In this document: piece by piece, positions 24,405-36,206 of the stretch
Layout: the number at the start of each line of letters is the position of its first letter
Numbering within the stretch: the stretch's first letter is position 1
Source of the DNA: Diphasiastrum complanatum
Taxonomy: Eukaryota; Streptophyta; Lycopodiopsida; Lycopodiales; Lycopodiaceae
Direction of reading: 5' to 3'
Length of the DNA: 64,000 nt
Assembly (NCBI GenBank): GCA_029204225.1
Contig: MU832179.1
Coordinates: 19,328-83,327, forward strand
Translations under genes and position numbers: made by a program
Notes under the pieces: generated by a model
Database searches by the model: none
What the model was told of the DNA's origin: nothing
What the model saw: only the letters and a program-made list of their open reading frames with translations

Positions 24405-25031
24405 GTCATACTTGAACAGTGCACATATTCTTTAGTCTTGGCATTTTTGTTGGGAAAAAATTGAGAGATTATGAATAATAGCCCGAAACATCGCTAGTCC
24501 CCTTGTTTTTGGGGACAAATTCACACTAAGCAACAAATTATTGATAGCAACTTACTGGGAATAAAATGGATTGCTTGTTATTGAAGGTTCGAGTGACTCA
24601 CCTAAAGGAAATCTACTTAGGGGAACTTTGGAACTTTGGGGCCATCGGTAATTCAATCTTATTGTGATTTCTCTAGAAATTTGTATAGGGAACTATACAC
24701 AAAAGCTAGTCATGCCATTTGGAATCCTTTAGTGTATGATGCTCAACAAGACCCCTAGACATAGAAATGTGCACTACCTATAAAGCATACCAAAACCCTA
24801 AAATCATCTCTCTAAACTTCTATTTTATTGACCAACTCTAAAGTCCACTTGAAGTTCCTCGTTGTTCCTACACCTATAGATTATTTCCACGAAGAGCCCA
24901 AGCATCTTAGTGATGAAAAAGCTATCAAATGAGTGTCCTTAATTTTATTTATAGTCTTCTAGTAGCTTTTTTGATTTCTATGTAATAGCTAACCTTTTTT
25001 TGCATTTTAAGCTAAAATTAGTATGAGATGT
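24405..25031 (+). other. Intron 1 spacer between Gypsy-1 and Copia-C
   Basis: About 630 bases of AT-rich DNA; I see no gene or repeat. Confidence 0.5.
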
Positions 25032-25444
25032 TGTCAGAATTTGTGATACAAATTCTAGATGAAGATACTAGTCCTACTAGCACTCACACAAAACCAAGCA
25101 TAGAGAGAATCCAAATCATAGGAGAATTGAGCAATTGCTCTAGCATAATAGAATTGAATGGAATTATTGTGGTGGGGCGCCAGCCTACTTAAATAGATTC
25201 TCTAATCAATGAGAAAAGCTAAGAGCCTAAAGAAAATAGCAAAAGAGCAAAAGCTAATTGCTATAATTACTCCCTATATTGGGTAAAGTCCCAAGATGAA
25301 TTTCTAAGTACTAAATAGATCCTAATTTCGTTGTATAAGCCTTAAAAAACGAATTTACTATAAATAGAATGGCCCCTAAAAATAGCACGCAGGCATGGCC
25401 AAACTATCATTAAGGGGTATTAAAATAAACATTAATTCCTAACA
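25032..25444 (-). repeat. Copia-C 3' LTR (413 bp)
   Basis: Runs from TGTCAGAATTTG (25032) to CCTAACA (25444) and is followed by the polypurine tract ctcccccttaa (25445-25455; minus strand ttaagggggag). A TATA-like tttactataaatag occurs at about 25350. A diverged relative lies at 55780-56140. Confidence 0.9.
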
Positions 25445-25455
25445 CTCCCCCTTAA

Positions 25456-28400
25456 TGTTTACTTTGTTATCTATTACTCCTAGAAGTTCTCTAAACTTCT
25501 GAAATTTTTCTTTGCCAAGACCTCTGGTAAAGATATCTGCAACTTGCTCTTCCGTAGGGCAATAGATAAGCTCCACTTCATCACTTTGAATTTTCTCTCT
25601 GATGAAGTGTTGTTGTACTTCAATATGCTTTGTCATACTGTGAAAAACTGGATTTTTCGCCAATTTAATACAACTCTGATTGTCGCATTGAAGTACCGTA
25701 GGTGAAATGATAAAGCAATAGTATGCTGCTTCCCTGAACTCCAAGAGATAGCACCAGAACCAAGACTAAAAACATAACCTGTAGTAGATCTTCGGTCTTC
25801 CACATCTCCAGCCCAATCAGCATCCACACATCCCTGTAGTTTCAAATCATCCTGTCTACCATAGAGAATACCAAATCTCAAAGTGCCTTGGATATATCTG
25901 AGTATTCGCTTAGCAGCTTTCCAATGAATCTGCTTAGGCTTAGCCATAAACTGACTAACCACACTCTCAGCATAAGCAATATTTGGTCTTGTAGTAGTTA
26001 GATAGATTAAGCTTCCAACAAGCTTTCTATATAACGTCTCATCTACATCTGGATCTTCCTCAGCTTTAGGAAGCTTACATCCACTATCATATTAAAGCCA
26101 AGCTCCTCAAAGTATGTGTCAATCCTCGTGTACCACACCCTGGGTGCCTGCTTAAGTCCATATAGTGCCTTGTCCAACCTGCAAACCTTGTCTTCATGTC
26201 CTGCTACTATGTATCCCTCTGGCTGCTCCATGTAGACTTCTTCCTCTAGAAATCCATTCAGGAATGCACTCTTTACATCCATTTGTTGAATATCCCATCC
26301 AAACTGAGCTACCAATGATAAAATAGTCCTCATAGTAGTAGACTTAGCAACTGGTGCAAAAGTTTCCTCATAGTCAATCCCTTCCCATTGAGCATAACCT
26401 TTTGCCACCAATCTTGCCTTATGTTTATCTATAGAACCATCTGATTTGTACTTAGTTCTATAGAACCACTTGCATCCAATGGCCTTTTTACCTGTAGGTA
26501 ACTGAACAAGTCTCCAAGTCTGGTTCTTCATGATTGAGTCGTACTCCTCATCCATAGCTTTCCTCCAAATATCCTCTTTTTCAGCCTTTCTGAAAGTAGA
26601 TGGATCCTTGGTTTCTAATACTGTGGCCATATATGCAAAATGTACATCCCTATCTTCATGATGATCCTTCTGCCGAACGTCCTGTCGATCTTGATCGTCA
26701 TGTTGCTTTTCAAGTCTAACCGATCTCCTAGTTCCATGCATACTGGACTCTCACTATTTTGTAATGACACTATCCTTGATAGTTTCATAGTACCATCTAG
26801 GCAATCTTCTAGCTTCTGATGTAGGATGCTTCCTGCCTGGTGAAGTAGGAGGTGAATAAGTATCCCATGTACTTGATCTCTCCTTCCTCTTTCCTATATT
26901 AACCAAAGTCACTCTAGGTTCTTGAATTGGCGTAGGCGATACATGTGTCGATTCAGGTTCCTGTAATAACTCATCACCTAATATAGGGATTCCTCCTTCT
27001 TGATCCTTGTCAAAATATATCTCTGTATCTTTATGAGTTGCCTCCTCATCAAAGACTACATCCCTACTTATGATTATTTTCTTACCCTCCAAGTCATATA
27101 ACCTGTATCCCTTCTCTTGATTATCAATATCCAAGAAATAAACACTTGGTCGCCTTAGAATCCAATTTGCTCCTTGAATCCTTAGGTATGTAAGAATAAG
27201 CAATACTCCCAAACACTCTCAAATGACTTACATCTGGCTTCCGATCCGTGTAAGCTTCCTTTGGAGTTCGATTCTCTACAATCTTTGTAGGACTTCTATT
27301 CAAAAGATAAACTGCCGTCTTAACTGCTTCACCCCAAAACATATTTGCAAGATTTTTACTCTTGAGCATACTCCTCGCAGTTTCACTATAGACCGGTTCT
27401 TTCTTTCCGCAACTCCATTTTGTTGAGGCGTGTCCGTGTTTGCAAATTGTCTCTTTATAACATGATCCTTGCAAAACACCTGAAATTCCGTAGAAAGATA
27501 CTCTTCCCCTCTGTCCGAGCGAAGTATCTTAATTTGTCTATCTGTTTCTTTCTCCACTTGTCTTAAACCACGTGAAATACTTGAAAGCTTCACCCTTATT
27601 CTTCAGAAGATAGATCCATGTCTTCCTAGAATAGTCATCCACAAACACCATAAAGTAACTTGCTCCCCCATAAGATTGAGTCTTCATAGGACCACACAAG
27701 TCTGTATGAACAAGTTCTAGAACATTTTTCGCCCTGAATGTACTAGGCAAAAATTTCTTCATATGATGCTTGCCTAAGACACAGCCTTCAGAAACCTTGT
27801 GATCAGAAACAACTTGAGGTAAACTTGTAACCATGTTAAATTTCCTCAAGACTTGTAGACTTTTGTATTCAGATGTCCAAACCTCTCGTGCCATAACTTA
27901 CTCAATGATCCAGTAGCCGCAACACTTGCATGATGATCCACTGTTGCTTTAGCTGATACTGAGAGTAAGTTTTTCTTGATTCCTGGTACATAAAGCACAT
28001 CCTTTATGTTTCCAATCTTCCCTGAAGGTAGTTGAACTTGTACTCTTCAGCAAAATTCCTGTCCTGCTTTTTCTTGAACTTGTTATGCCAACATTCCTTT
28101 GCATAATGTCCTGATTTTCCGCAAATAAAGCAGTTTCCTTTTCGAACCACTTTCTTTCCATCTTCTGACCGATTTGATTGATTCTCCTCCATATCTTGCT
28201 TCTTCTTCTTCTTCTTCTTCCCTTTGCCACCCTTCTTGGAACTTTGCTTCTTTGCCAGAAATGCTTGTTCCTTGAAATCATCCCTATTGACAGTATTTTG
28301 TCGTATAATTGTAGTAAGATGGCATTTAGCTTATCAAAAGAAGGCCTCGTTTCTCTTAACGATAGCATCATTACAAAGTTCTGATAGGTCAAAGGTAGAC

Positions 28401-28687
28401 TATTAAGCACAATGGATACCAACACTGAATCTTGAACACTTTCTCCAACGACAATAAATTGTTTCCTCAGATCTTTCACCCGAGTAAAGTAGTCCGTTAC
28501 TAATTCACTGTACCCATCTTCAATGTATGAAGCTTATTAGTCAAGAATAAGATTCGTGATTGATTTACCGTCTCATACAAGTTCTTCAGTATATCCCAAG
28601 CCTCCTTGGGTCTAGCAACATCTCTGATATGAGGTATAATTATATCTCTAACTGACAAGTTGATGATATGATGAGCTTTTCTTCTAT
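25456..28687 (-). pseudogene. Copia-C gag-pol, frame-broken
   Basis: Minus-strand Copia polyprotein in pieces. Gag around 28680-28000 includes a zinc knuckle CFICGKSGHYAKEC at about 28130. GAG-pre-integrase and integrase at 27894-27124 include VDDYSRKTWIYLLK, RSDRGGEYLS and DTPQQNGVAERKNRS. The integrase C-terminus and linker are at 27212-26754. RT at 26741-26043 includes GCKWFYRTKYKSDGSID, QMDVKSAFLNG and LYGLKQAPRVWY. RNase H at 25962-25439 includes VDADWAGD and QCDNQSCIKLAKNP. Shifts near 28180, 27540, 27150 and 26090 separate the frames, and the YVDD segment is lost between 26090 and 25962. The domain set is nearly complete, so the element decayed in place rather than being truncated on entry. 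Confidence 0.9.
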
Positions 28688-28700
28688 GGCTCTGATACCA
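28688..28700 (-). promoter_or_regulatory. Copia-C primer-binding site
   Basis: Minus strand TGGTATCAGAGCC directly touching the LTR edge (TGTCAG at 28701). Confidence 0.92.
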
Positions 28701-29252
28701 TGTCAGATTTTGTCGGCAACGGAAAGCGGCAACAATCTGGTCCAGTAGACGATGTCGTGCATTGTGTGCACCTGCGGGCCGCGCGTGGGATCCCATCCCC
28801 ACCGCCTAGCCACCCGCCTTTTTCTCACTTGACCCCAAAAGGGTTGGTACCAGGGGACAAGGGTATTGTGTCTACTATGCGCTTATATGTGGGTGATGTT
28901 TTAGTCTCCACTTACTTATGGGATAAATGCACTCTTTTGGTGCCTTTACGGAAGCAGCCCACTGTGTGTAGCTTGCATCCTCCAACACCCCCACTCAAGC
29001 GAGCACAGGTAGCACTCACACGAAACCAAGCATAGAGAGAATTCAGATCATAGGAGAATTGAGCAATTGCTCTAGCATAATAGAATTGAATGGAATTATT
29101 GTGGTGGGGTGGCCAACCTACTTAAATAGATTCGATAATCAATGAGAAAAGCTAAGAGCCTAAAGCAAATAGCAAAATGGCAAAAGCTAATTGCTATAAT
29201 TACTACCTATATTGGGTAAAGTCCCAAGATGAATTTCTAAGTATTAAAAAGA
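28701..29252 (-). repeat. Copia-C 5' LTR, with a ~290-bp foreign segment and truncated outer end
   Basis: 28701-28714 and 29006-29252 match the LTR at 25032-25444 (for example 'ggagaattgagcaattgctc' in both). Between them lies a GC-richer ~290-base block (28715-29005) absent from the other LTR, replacing about 45 bases. The match ends at about 29252, lacking roughly the outer 120 bases, so no target duplication remains. Confidence 0.8.
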
Positions 29253-29385
29253 TCGACATAAGTAGTCAAGTAATTTTTGTGTGGGCCTATTTTTTTGATT
29301 GAAAGTGAACCTATAGAGGAATGCAAAGCTTGGTTCTAGTATATTGGCAAGAAATGACTTGTTGCCTTTTTCTAGCGTTTTGCAG

Positions 29386-29509
29386 ACCACAAGAGATGAT
29401 TTTTTGGAGCTTAGACAAGAAGCAAGCGACCTGCAAGAGTATTCAAATGCGAAAATAGCCAGAGTGACACGCTACCTAGGCGTACTTGCTGAAAAAGCCC
29501 ACAGATTAG
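29386..29509 (+). CDS. KAC: KAC-type kinesin-14, exon 2 (residues 90-131)
   Basis: Starts after tttTGCAG at 29385, phase 0, and ends one base into an Asp codon before GTTATT at 29510. It encodes LRQEASDLQEYSNAKIARVT and then RYLGVLAEKAHRL, almost word for word the coiled-coil segment ahead of the motor in Arabidopsis KAC1/2 as I recall it. This is the strongest single evidence for the family. The alternative acceptor at 29375 would bring a stop into frame, so 29386 is chosen. The residue count between LKD and the conserved DD matches the family exactly with this splice. Confidence 0.93.
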
Positions 29510-29608
29510 GTTATTAGTTGCTCACAATAAACAAGATTCTACAATGTTCTAAGTTACTAACATCGTTTTTGCATCAATGTTTAGTAAACCTGTCTGTCTA
29601 TTTGTACT

Positions 29609-29612
<4 letters not shown>

Positions 29613-29680
<68 letters not shown>
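29613..29680. repeat. (GA)n microsatellite in intron 2
   Basis: Perfect GA run of 68 bases, about 100 bases after exon 2. Confidence 0.98.
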
Positions 29681-29683
<3 letters not shown>

Positions 29684-30554
29684 GATTACCTTATTAACAT
29701 CCATGACGACCAAAAGGTCTATGCAACCAAGTAACAAGTACAATGCCAATGCCTTTCACATCCGATAAATGAACTTAAAAATAAAACTCTTTAAAGGATC
29801 ATGTCTAATTGGGTGGTTTCAACATATTCTTATGTATTTCATTAGCTTAAATGACAAAGCTACAAAGCATGCTAAGGTTATCATGAGTAAAGAAACTAGC
29901 CATAGAAAGCGAGGGCTCATTGAAGAGTCCTTTGAAGTTTGAAGTCTTTTTTGAATGGTTGAAGGTGGCCACAATAAAAGAGGATGTTAATGCTCCATTT
30001 CCACTTGATCATCTTTTCGAAGTAAGCATGTACGTACCTCCCAAGGAAGGTTTGGATTACACTATCTTCTGTTTACGATCTAAGCCCGTGTGAATTTGTG
30101 CATATTTCAATTTGGCCTGCTTCTTGGACATAGAGATGTCCACCTCGATATTCCTTTGTACGGGTCCCCTAAGTATAGAATTGAACCAATCTTTGTACTT
30201 TTGCATTTTCCTCTTACATATTTTCTCTGTAAAGTTTTTCTCCACAATGCTGGATTTTCCAATAATTCAACCACTTTACAATGTCCAGCCACCAACCATT
30301 GCTTAGTCTTTGAGGGAGCACACAATTTTGAACCGCTATCTTTGAGAGATGATCATCTTGTAAGGTGTCTATCCTTTCCAAATATTTGATTGTTCCAAGC
30401 AATGCGACCACTTTCAACGGAAGTACATATGACCAGCCAACAAGATAGCATATGGTTTAGTTTGTATGACACTTAAATAAGAAGACAGGAACCTCTTTTA
30501 TGCCCTCTCGATTTTAGTCCATTCAGCATGAGGTATGCTACCACCCCAAACTTC
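29681..30554 (+). other. Intron 2 spacer
   Basis: AT-rich intron DNA. Short frames on both strands at 30050-30420 show no known domain. Intron 2 spans 29510-36937 (7,428 bases). Confidence 0.5.
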
Positions 30555-30689
30555 ACACCCATGAGGGTGGCAAGTAAATCCCCCAGTGTCAGGCCAACCA
30601 GCTAAGCCATAAAAAATGTTGAGCTCATGGGCTCCTCCAAAATGACGTAAATGCTTACCCCCTTAAGTAGTTACAGGTCCAAGGTCATC
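30555..30689 (-). mobile_element. LINE endonuclease fragment
   Basis: Diverged match to the endonuclease region of the minus-strand LINE at 58850-58985 (shared 'gagggtggca', 'aagccat', 'gagctcatg' in the same order and spacing). The 135-base scrap abuts the Gypsy-3 LTR, which seems to have inserted into it. Confidence 0.65.
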
Positions 30690-31067
30690 TGTGAAGTCCC
30701 GATAATACCCATGTCCATTGCATCAATATTGTTATGAACGGATTTACAAGTAGTAGTATCAATGATGCATAAAAAACAGCAAAAGGCATTCACATAGCAT
30801 TCTCCAACTAAGAAACTGTATAAATATCAATGGCCGCCGATAGCTCAGGCAGATCTCCAACTAAGATCTCCAAAATAGTACAACTCCCCTACGAGAAGCC
30901 CAAGACTCAAAATGATCAAAACTAGCAAATGACCAGCCTTAGTGGCTATTTATAGTGCACAAACCTTACCTCCTATATTTCTAGGCCCGTCACATGTAAT
31001 ATAAATTGTGTGTCCACTAATACTGTAGAAAGTAGAGAAGTATGGACCATAATGCGTGTCCATAACA
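30690..31067 (-). repeat. Gypsy-3 3' LTR
   Basis: From tgtgaag (30690) to cataaca-type end at about 31067; the minus-strand start TGTTATGGACACGC resembles that of Gypsy-2 (TGTTATGTCC). The polypurine tract (minus aagaagggggaa) follows at about 31069-31080. Confidence 0.75.
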
Positions 31068-31091
31068 ATTCCCCCTTCTAAAACATTGTCC

Positions 31092-31960
31092 TCAATGTGG
31101 GCTATAAATTTTAACTACTAGAGCTACTTTAGTACCGTTGTATTGTCGTTTTCTTTCCTGGGTTATACATTTCGTGCTTGTGGTGTCAGTCCAAAAGCTG
31201 AATCCCCTACAGTCGCGGATATCCGCTTTCAGTACAATGAGGCAATCAAGACCGTCCCATTGGACCAAAAATTGGATAAGACGACGACGACGACGACGTA
31301 AAACGACCCGAACTTGTAAAATAGCAGCAAGTAAAAATGGAAAAAGTTCAGGATCAATAGGAAACGAAGGATCACAAGGTTCACTAGGAAAAAGAGACAA
31401 ACGAAGTAGACTAACATGAAAAATGTCACAAGCACGAGTAGTAGCAGTTAACTGTAAACGATAAGTAATAGGCCTAAGTTTTTCCACAATCTGGAAAGGA
31501 CCATAGTAACGTGCAGACAATTTCTCAGTAAGAGAACGACCCTGTACAAACTTATGACGTGCAAAAGATAAACGAACATAAACAGATTGGCCCTCAGCAA
31601 ACTCTAGAAAAGATCTATGACAATCAATCAAGGATTTAGAACGATGTTGAGCTCGCGCCAAATGTTGTTGTGCCTGCATAATAGAATCATGAGTGTTAGT
31701 AGGAAAAGAAGATAAAGTAACAGGAACATCATCAGGAGGGGGTGGAATACTTGGTAGCGGCAGGAAATGTCCATTAGTCAACTGAAATGGAGACACACCT
31801 GTGCTAGTACTAACCGAACTGTTAAAACTGTATTCTGCAAAACACAAATGCTGATCCCAATCGCATATGGAACTATCAACTATATGTGCAAACTCAGCGA
31901 TATAGGTGCCCCAAGAAAGGATAGCAGCATTAGAAGACCAACACCAAGGAGTAGGAACAT
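31092..31960 (-). pseudogene. Gypsy-3 pol remnant: integrase C-terminus and degenerate chromodomain
   Basis: Minus-strand frame holding the integrase tail of a Gypsy element: DWDQHLCFAEYSFNSSVSTS, then GVSPFQLTNG, SLTEKLSARYYGPFQIVEKL and ACDIFHVSLLRLSLF. A chromodomain-like end (LIQFLVQWDGL) follows, interrupted by a (GAC)n-coded poly-Arg run at 31279-31297. Nothing of Gag, protease, RT or the integrase core remains; the element is cut near 31960. Dead. Confidence 0.85.
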
Positions 31961-32689
31961 AAGCAAACAATCGTCACGCTGCAATATCATGGAAGATCAA
32001 GCGATATGCCAGGAAACATGAAGCATAAAGAGATCATCTTGACAAAGGATAGCTAGAATGGAGAAATGTGCACCAACATGGTCAAAAGCCCAAGGTATCC
32101 ATAAGGCCCATGAATGAGAAGTAGCAATGGCACACGGTATCCTGAAGGCACGTATTGCGAGAAGATCATCATGCCAAGAGATCCATAAGGTCCAGGAAAG
32201 CAATGCATCATCTAAAAAGACATGGTGCATGAAAGCAGTATCAGCAAATCTAGAAATAGTAGAGGCTCCAACGGAGAAACTATAGCCAAAATACTCATCT
32301 AGAAGGACCTCATATGGACCTACCAAGCCATCATAGGATGCAGAAAAACGGATGGAGAATCGGATGACCCATCAGAACTAGCTGCAAGTGCAATCCCAAT
32401 GTACATACCAGGTGCAGAAGTGAGGAATAGAAGAACAAGAAAAGTCACATGCAGGGAGACGACAACCAGAGAACTAGCATCAGGAAGAGTAGTAATTGAA
32501 GCCACTGGAATAACTGAAAGAAGAAATGCACTGGAACGAGGAATAACAAGCTCAACTGATATACTAAAACAAGATCCGCATCATTAGTAGCAAGTGTCAG
32601 AGCAATATCCACCTGTAGCTGGAAATAATCTTTTGACGGTACTCAACATATAGGATAATGACATGTTCCACAAGTGGCAGAGGCTCAAG
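31961..32689 (+). other. Intron 2 segment, unrecognised
   Basis: Between Gypsy-3 and a LINE scrap. Words such as 'ccataaggcccatgaatgag' and 'ccataaggtccaggaaagc' recur loosely, but I recognise no domain on either strand. Confidence 0.4.
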
Positions 32690-32835
32690 TGGGGTGACAT
32701 GCTTGTATCGGAAGATTTTACAGCCTATTATTGAGTTCATTGGTCTTGATATACATGCACGCTATCTTTGGATTCGCCTCAGTAGATAGGGCATTGGTCT
32801 AGATAGAGACATCTTTATAGCAATGTGTTGCTTTC
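32690..32835 (+). mobile_element. LINE endonuclease fragment
   Basis: Plus-strand scrap matching the endonuclease part of the LINE at 45160-45310: a GVTCLYR peptide, then a region rich in Ile/Leu/Trp, then 'agatagagacatcttta' and 'tgctttccacc', in the same order. About 145 bases. Confidence 0.7.
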
Positions 32836-34320
32836 CACCTATAACATTTCTTTTGCCACGGACGCTTATTCCCCATATGATGTTTCTTTGTGGGCTTTTG
32901 CATCTTATGTTTGTTTTTATGATTTTCTTTGCAGGTTTAAGGATCTTCATTGAAGGACTAAGATCTGCCATCTCTTTTCTCTCTTCATCTCTCTCTAGTT
33001 GGATTTTCATCTTTTGGTGGATCTTCAGCTCTCTTTCTAGATAGTTTTCTGGCTGTTTTTTCTCTCTAGCCGTTTTCTCTCTCTAGAAATTTTTTTCACA
33101 TCTTTAGTCGTAACTTTTTTGTTTGCGATCATACTTGAGTTTTGTTAGTTGCATTGGTGTCGTAGCAAGTCGATGCCTATGATGATGTAATTTTTTTGCT
33201 GGCGGTTTTGTAGGAAACCCTAATTTTTAGTTTCGGAAAAACTCATCCTTTCTTGCAATAGAAGTTCAAAATAATTATATGGATGAGGGTGCTAGGCTGA
33301 GACAAGACTATTGATCCAAGGTTCATGTCAAACGAGGACTACATCCAAAGATCTTGCAAAGTTTCCCAAAGGGGTATTCTTTTCACTTTTCATTTTTTTT
33401 TAGTTGTTCTTTTTGCATATGTGATTCTTAAGATCCATTTTGTATCCATTTTTTACCTTTTAAAAGTGAAGGTTTTGAAAAGTCAAACCTTGGTCAAATT
33501 GGAACATTTTGTTTTATGTTCTAAAAGATTTTGTTTTTGGATCTTTACATATTTTGTTTTTCAACAAGTTCATTGCACTTTACGGTTTGCCAAACAGATG
33601 TCTCATTCTCAAGATATTACACTTTGAAGACGTGCCCTACATCACCTTCAGCCCATTGCGAATTTTCTTTGTGGCTGTCCAACACCTTACTGCCCCACAT
33701 TAAGCAGCCATTTTTCCAGCTTTTTCGTAGCTTCTTCACCACCTATCACTTGTTGGATTTTCTATCACATTTGGGCAGCTTACTTCATTACTTGATGCTC
33801 CCTTTCGTGATGTTTTCTTGGCATTCCCTTGTTTCATGGCCTTTTTCCATTGGTGTTGATTAGAGCCTACGTTGAGGTGACGACTAGTGTCCTCTCCCTC
33901 AGGGTTTGTGCGCCTTCCACATTCCAATGTTGGTTTAGAAAAAAAAATTGGATCATTCGTCATATTTCCTGTTCGTTTTCCTTCACAATTTACGTTTTCC
34001 CATTTTGATTCCGTTTTCTTTATTCATTTTCCCTTTTGTTAAAAAAAAATGATAAAATGATGACACATTTCTCTTTCCCTAAGTATTTCGGTTTTTCCTC
34101 TACATATTGTGGCATTGTCGAATTCACCGACTGGGTGAATAATTGTGAGGATTATTTATTCACTTATTCATATTCAGACGTTATGAAAATCAGGATGGCT
34201 TCTTTGAGGTTAGATGGCCAAAAGTTTGGTTTTCCATCTATCATCGCACTCATCCTACTCTCATATGGGGCATATTTTTAGAAGATCTTCTATTTGCTAC
34301 CACTCTTTCTGCATTACCTT
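32836..34320 (+). other. Intron 2 spacer, T/CT-rich
   Basis: AT-rich, with pyrimidine-rich stretches (33000-33110) and T runs. Short frames only; nothing recognised. Confidence 0.5.
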
Positions 34321-34327
34321 CTGCATG

Positions 34328-35205
34328 TGAGGTTGAGTCTTCACATAGTCTTGAGATAGTGATAGAGTCACATAGTCCTGAGATATTGATAATCGCCCTA
34401 TTGTCGAGACATATAGTCCTATTGTCGCATCACATAGTCCTATTGTTGAGTCACATAGTTCTATTGAGATTGAGTTACACATATCAATACTTGTTGAGTC
34501 TTCTTGTATAGTGATCGACTCTCAGATCGAGAGGGATACACATAGCGAGTTAGAGTCAGCTCTATAGGTTGATGCTGAGTACCTTGGTGTTGCTCCAGCT
34601 TTACAGGTTGATGGTGCTCCAGACCTATAGGGTGCTGCTGAGTGCCTTGCACCTATATGCCTTGACTCACAGATACCGTGTGCAGTGGTCATTCCTGGTT
34701 TCTTTGATACTGATGTCGCATACCTTGGTGGTGTTTCTACTATTGCTCCAGCGCATACTTCAGATATCCCTCCTGGTTCAGTGGTTGGTGCAGTATCTTC
34801 TACATTGGTCTCTATATCTCCTTCTCTTGATTCCATTATGGCCGATGTTCCGACTGATTTCTCTGGGGTTCTTCACGGTTCCATGGTTGATGGTTCCCTT
34901 TGGAGAAATCAAGCATGTCAGAAAAGAACTTCTTGGTCTTGTCAATACTTGGGCCTTTCTATTTACAAAAGATGGCGGAGATCAAAAAAAGATAATGCCA
35001 CTGTTATTGAGAGAACTTGACGAGACACTTGCAGCTAAGAGTTAGAGACAACTCTAGGATGAGAGAGGTTTTTTTTATCAGGGGCAGGGAAAATATGAGC
35101 GCCAGATATTTGCAACTAAGATGGAGACTTGCTGCTATTATGAGAGAAGGACAAAAAATACAAGGGCGTGAGAAGAAAACTTCTCAATATGGAACTAGGT
35201 GAGTT
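34328..35205 (+). pseudogene. Decayed ORF with a heptad-like peptide repeat, unknown family
   Basis: A frame starting near 34330 encodes repeated Ser-His-Ser-Pro-x-Ile-Val blocks (for example PIVETYS, PIVASHS, PIVESHS at 34396-34460; unit 21 bases). It shifts once near 34385 and then reads through an acidic/Pro-rich region (DSQIERDTHSELE, IPGFFDTDVAYLGG) to about 34900. A second shift leads into a charged helical tail ending at about 35205. TAGs at 34565 and 34628 (first part) and at 35043 and 35055 (tail) interrupt it. The first follows 'gctcta' where a sister repeat 42 bases on has 'gctttacag', pointing to an ancestral CAG. I do not recognise the family; it may be the internal part of an unclassified element. 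Confidence 0.45.
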
Positions 35206-35925
35206 TAAGGCACCACAAGATCAAGGTGATGAGCCATACGAGGTACAAGCACCGATTTTTGCACGTATGGGGTACAAGATAATATTGTGAGTTATATCTA
35301 TGTCTTGATTGAGTATAGGCTGCTCACAAGGCAAAGGATCTGTATGCATATCATCTGTCACAACTTCTTGTACCCGAGGTACAAGCATAGGATCAGTGTT
35401 CTAAGGCAGATGTATAATCAGTATTGTTCGTTTTGCTCGTTTGGGAGAGGAAGATCTTCCAATGATGCACCACAAGAACATACATTTCTGTGTAGCCCAC
35501 TCATTCATTCAACTTCTCTTTTAATTTCTACAGCTATAGAAAAGGCATTTATTCCTGAATCCTCTGATGATTTTTTTGAATGGAAATCTTCTAGTAGTGT
35601 CCAAAGACTACAATAGTCCTTGTCAGAGTTATCCTTCACACAAAGATCATCAAGCTAAACATCATCAAGAGATTCAACCATCAAGATCATAAATACTAGA
35701 CCATCAAAACACTTTGTAAAAAAATACGTATTTTTTTTAATTTTTTTGAGGTCCCGTTCCAGAATGGGTAACTAAGGTATGCATTTATTATGACGGAAGA
35801 AATTGATATTCTAGAGTGTTTGATGCTTCATTTATTCCTCTTCACCCTTAATGTACGAGTTAATTACGTTGAATCCATTTATGTCATTTTTCCAATTAGG
35901 CCTACTTTTAAGCATAGATGCACTG
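35206..35925 (+). other. Intron 2 spacer
   Basis: AT-rich; a stretch near 35210-35440 contains 'gaggtacaagc' twice. No gene seen. Confidence 0.45.
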
Positions 35926-36206
35926 CGTTTCTAGAAATGCGTTTCTGGTTTGGGAATGCATTTCTCAGAAACGTTTTTTTTTAAATGTTTTTTTTTTTTT
36001 GATTTTTGTGGGCAATATGGGTATCAAATTAAAGCTCTAATCAAGGGCATTGCATTTATGTAGGTTGCCGAGTGTTTCGGTTACAGTGTGGTCCAGTTTA
36101 GGTGCAGCAATCCTTGTTGGATTTTGTCAATCCCTATGAATTTTTAAAGACCTGTTTCTGATTTTTTTCCAGCGATTCTGGATCCAGAAATGCGTTTCTA
36201 GAAACG
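35926..36206. mobile_element. Small inverted-repeat element (MITE-like candidate)
   Basis: 23-base terminal inverted repeats at 35926-35948 and 36184-36206 match at 21 positions. They frame 281 bases with no coding frame. More 'agaaac...gtttct' palindromes lie just inside (35960-35973) and outside (36214-36231). No flanking duplication is obvious, so the true borders may differ. Confidence 0.45.

Noticed and set aside
30057-30420. Several overlapping short frames on both strands
   Set aside because: No family match and no consistent frame; treated as intron.
31092-31970. Poly-Arg domain at 31279-31297
   Set aside because: It is a (GAC)n expansion read inside a dead integrase tail, not a nucleic-acid-binding gene.
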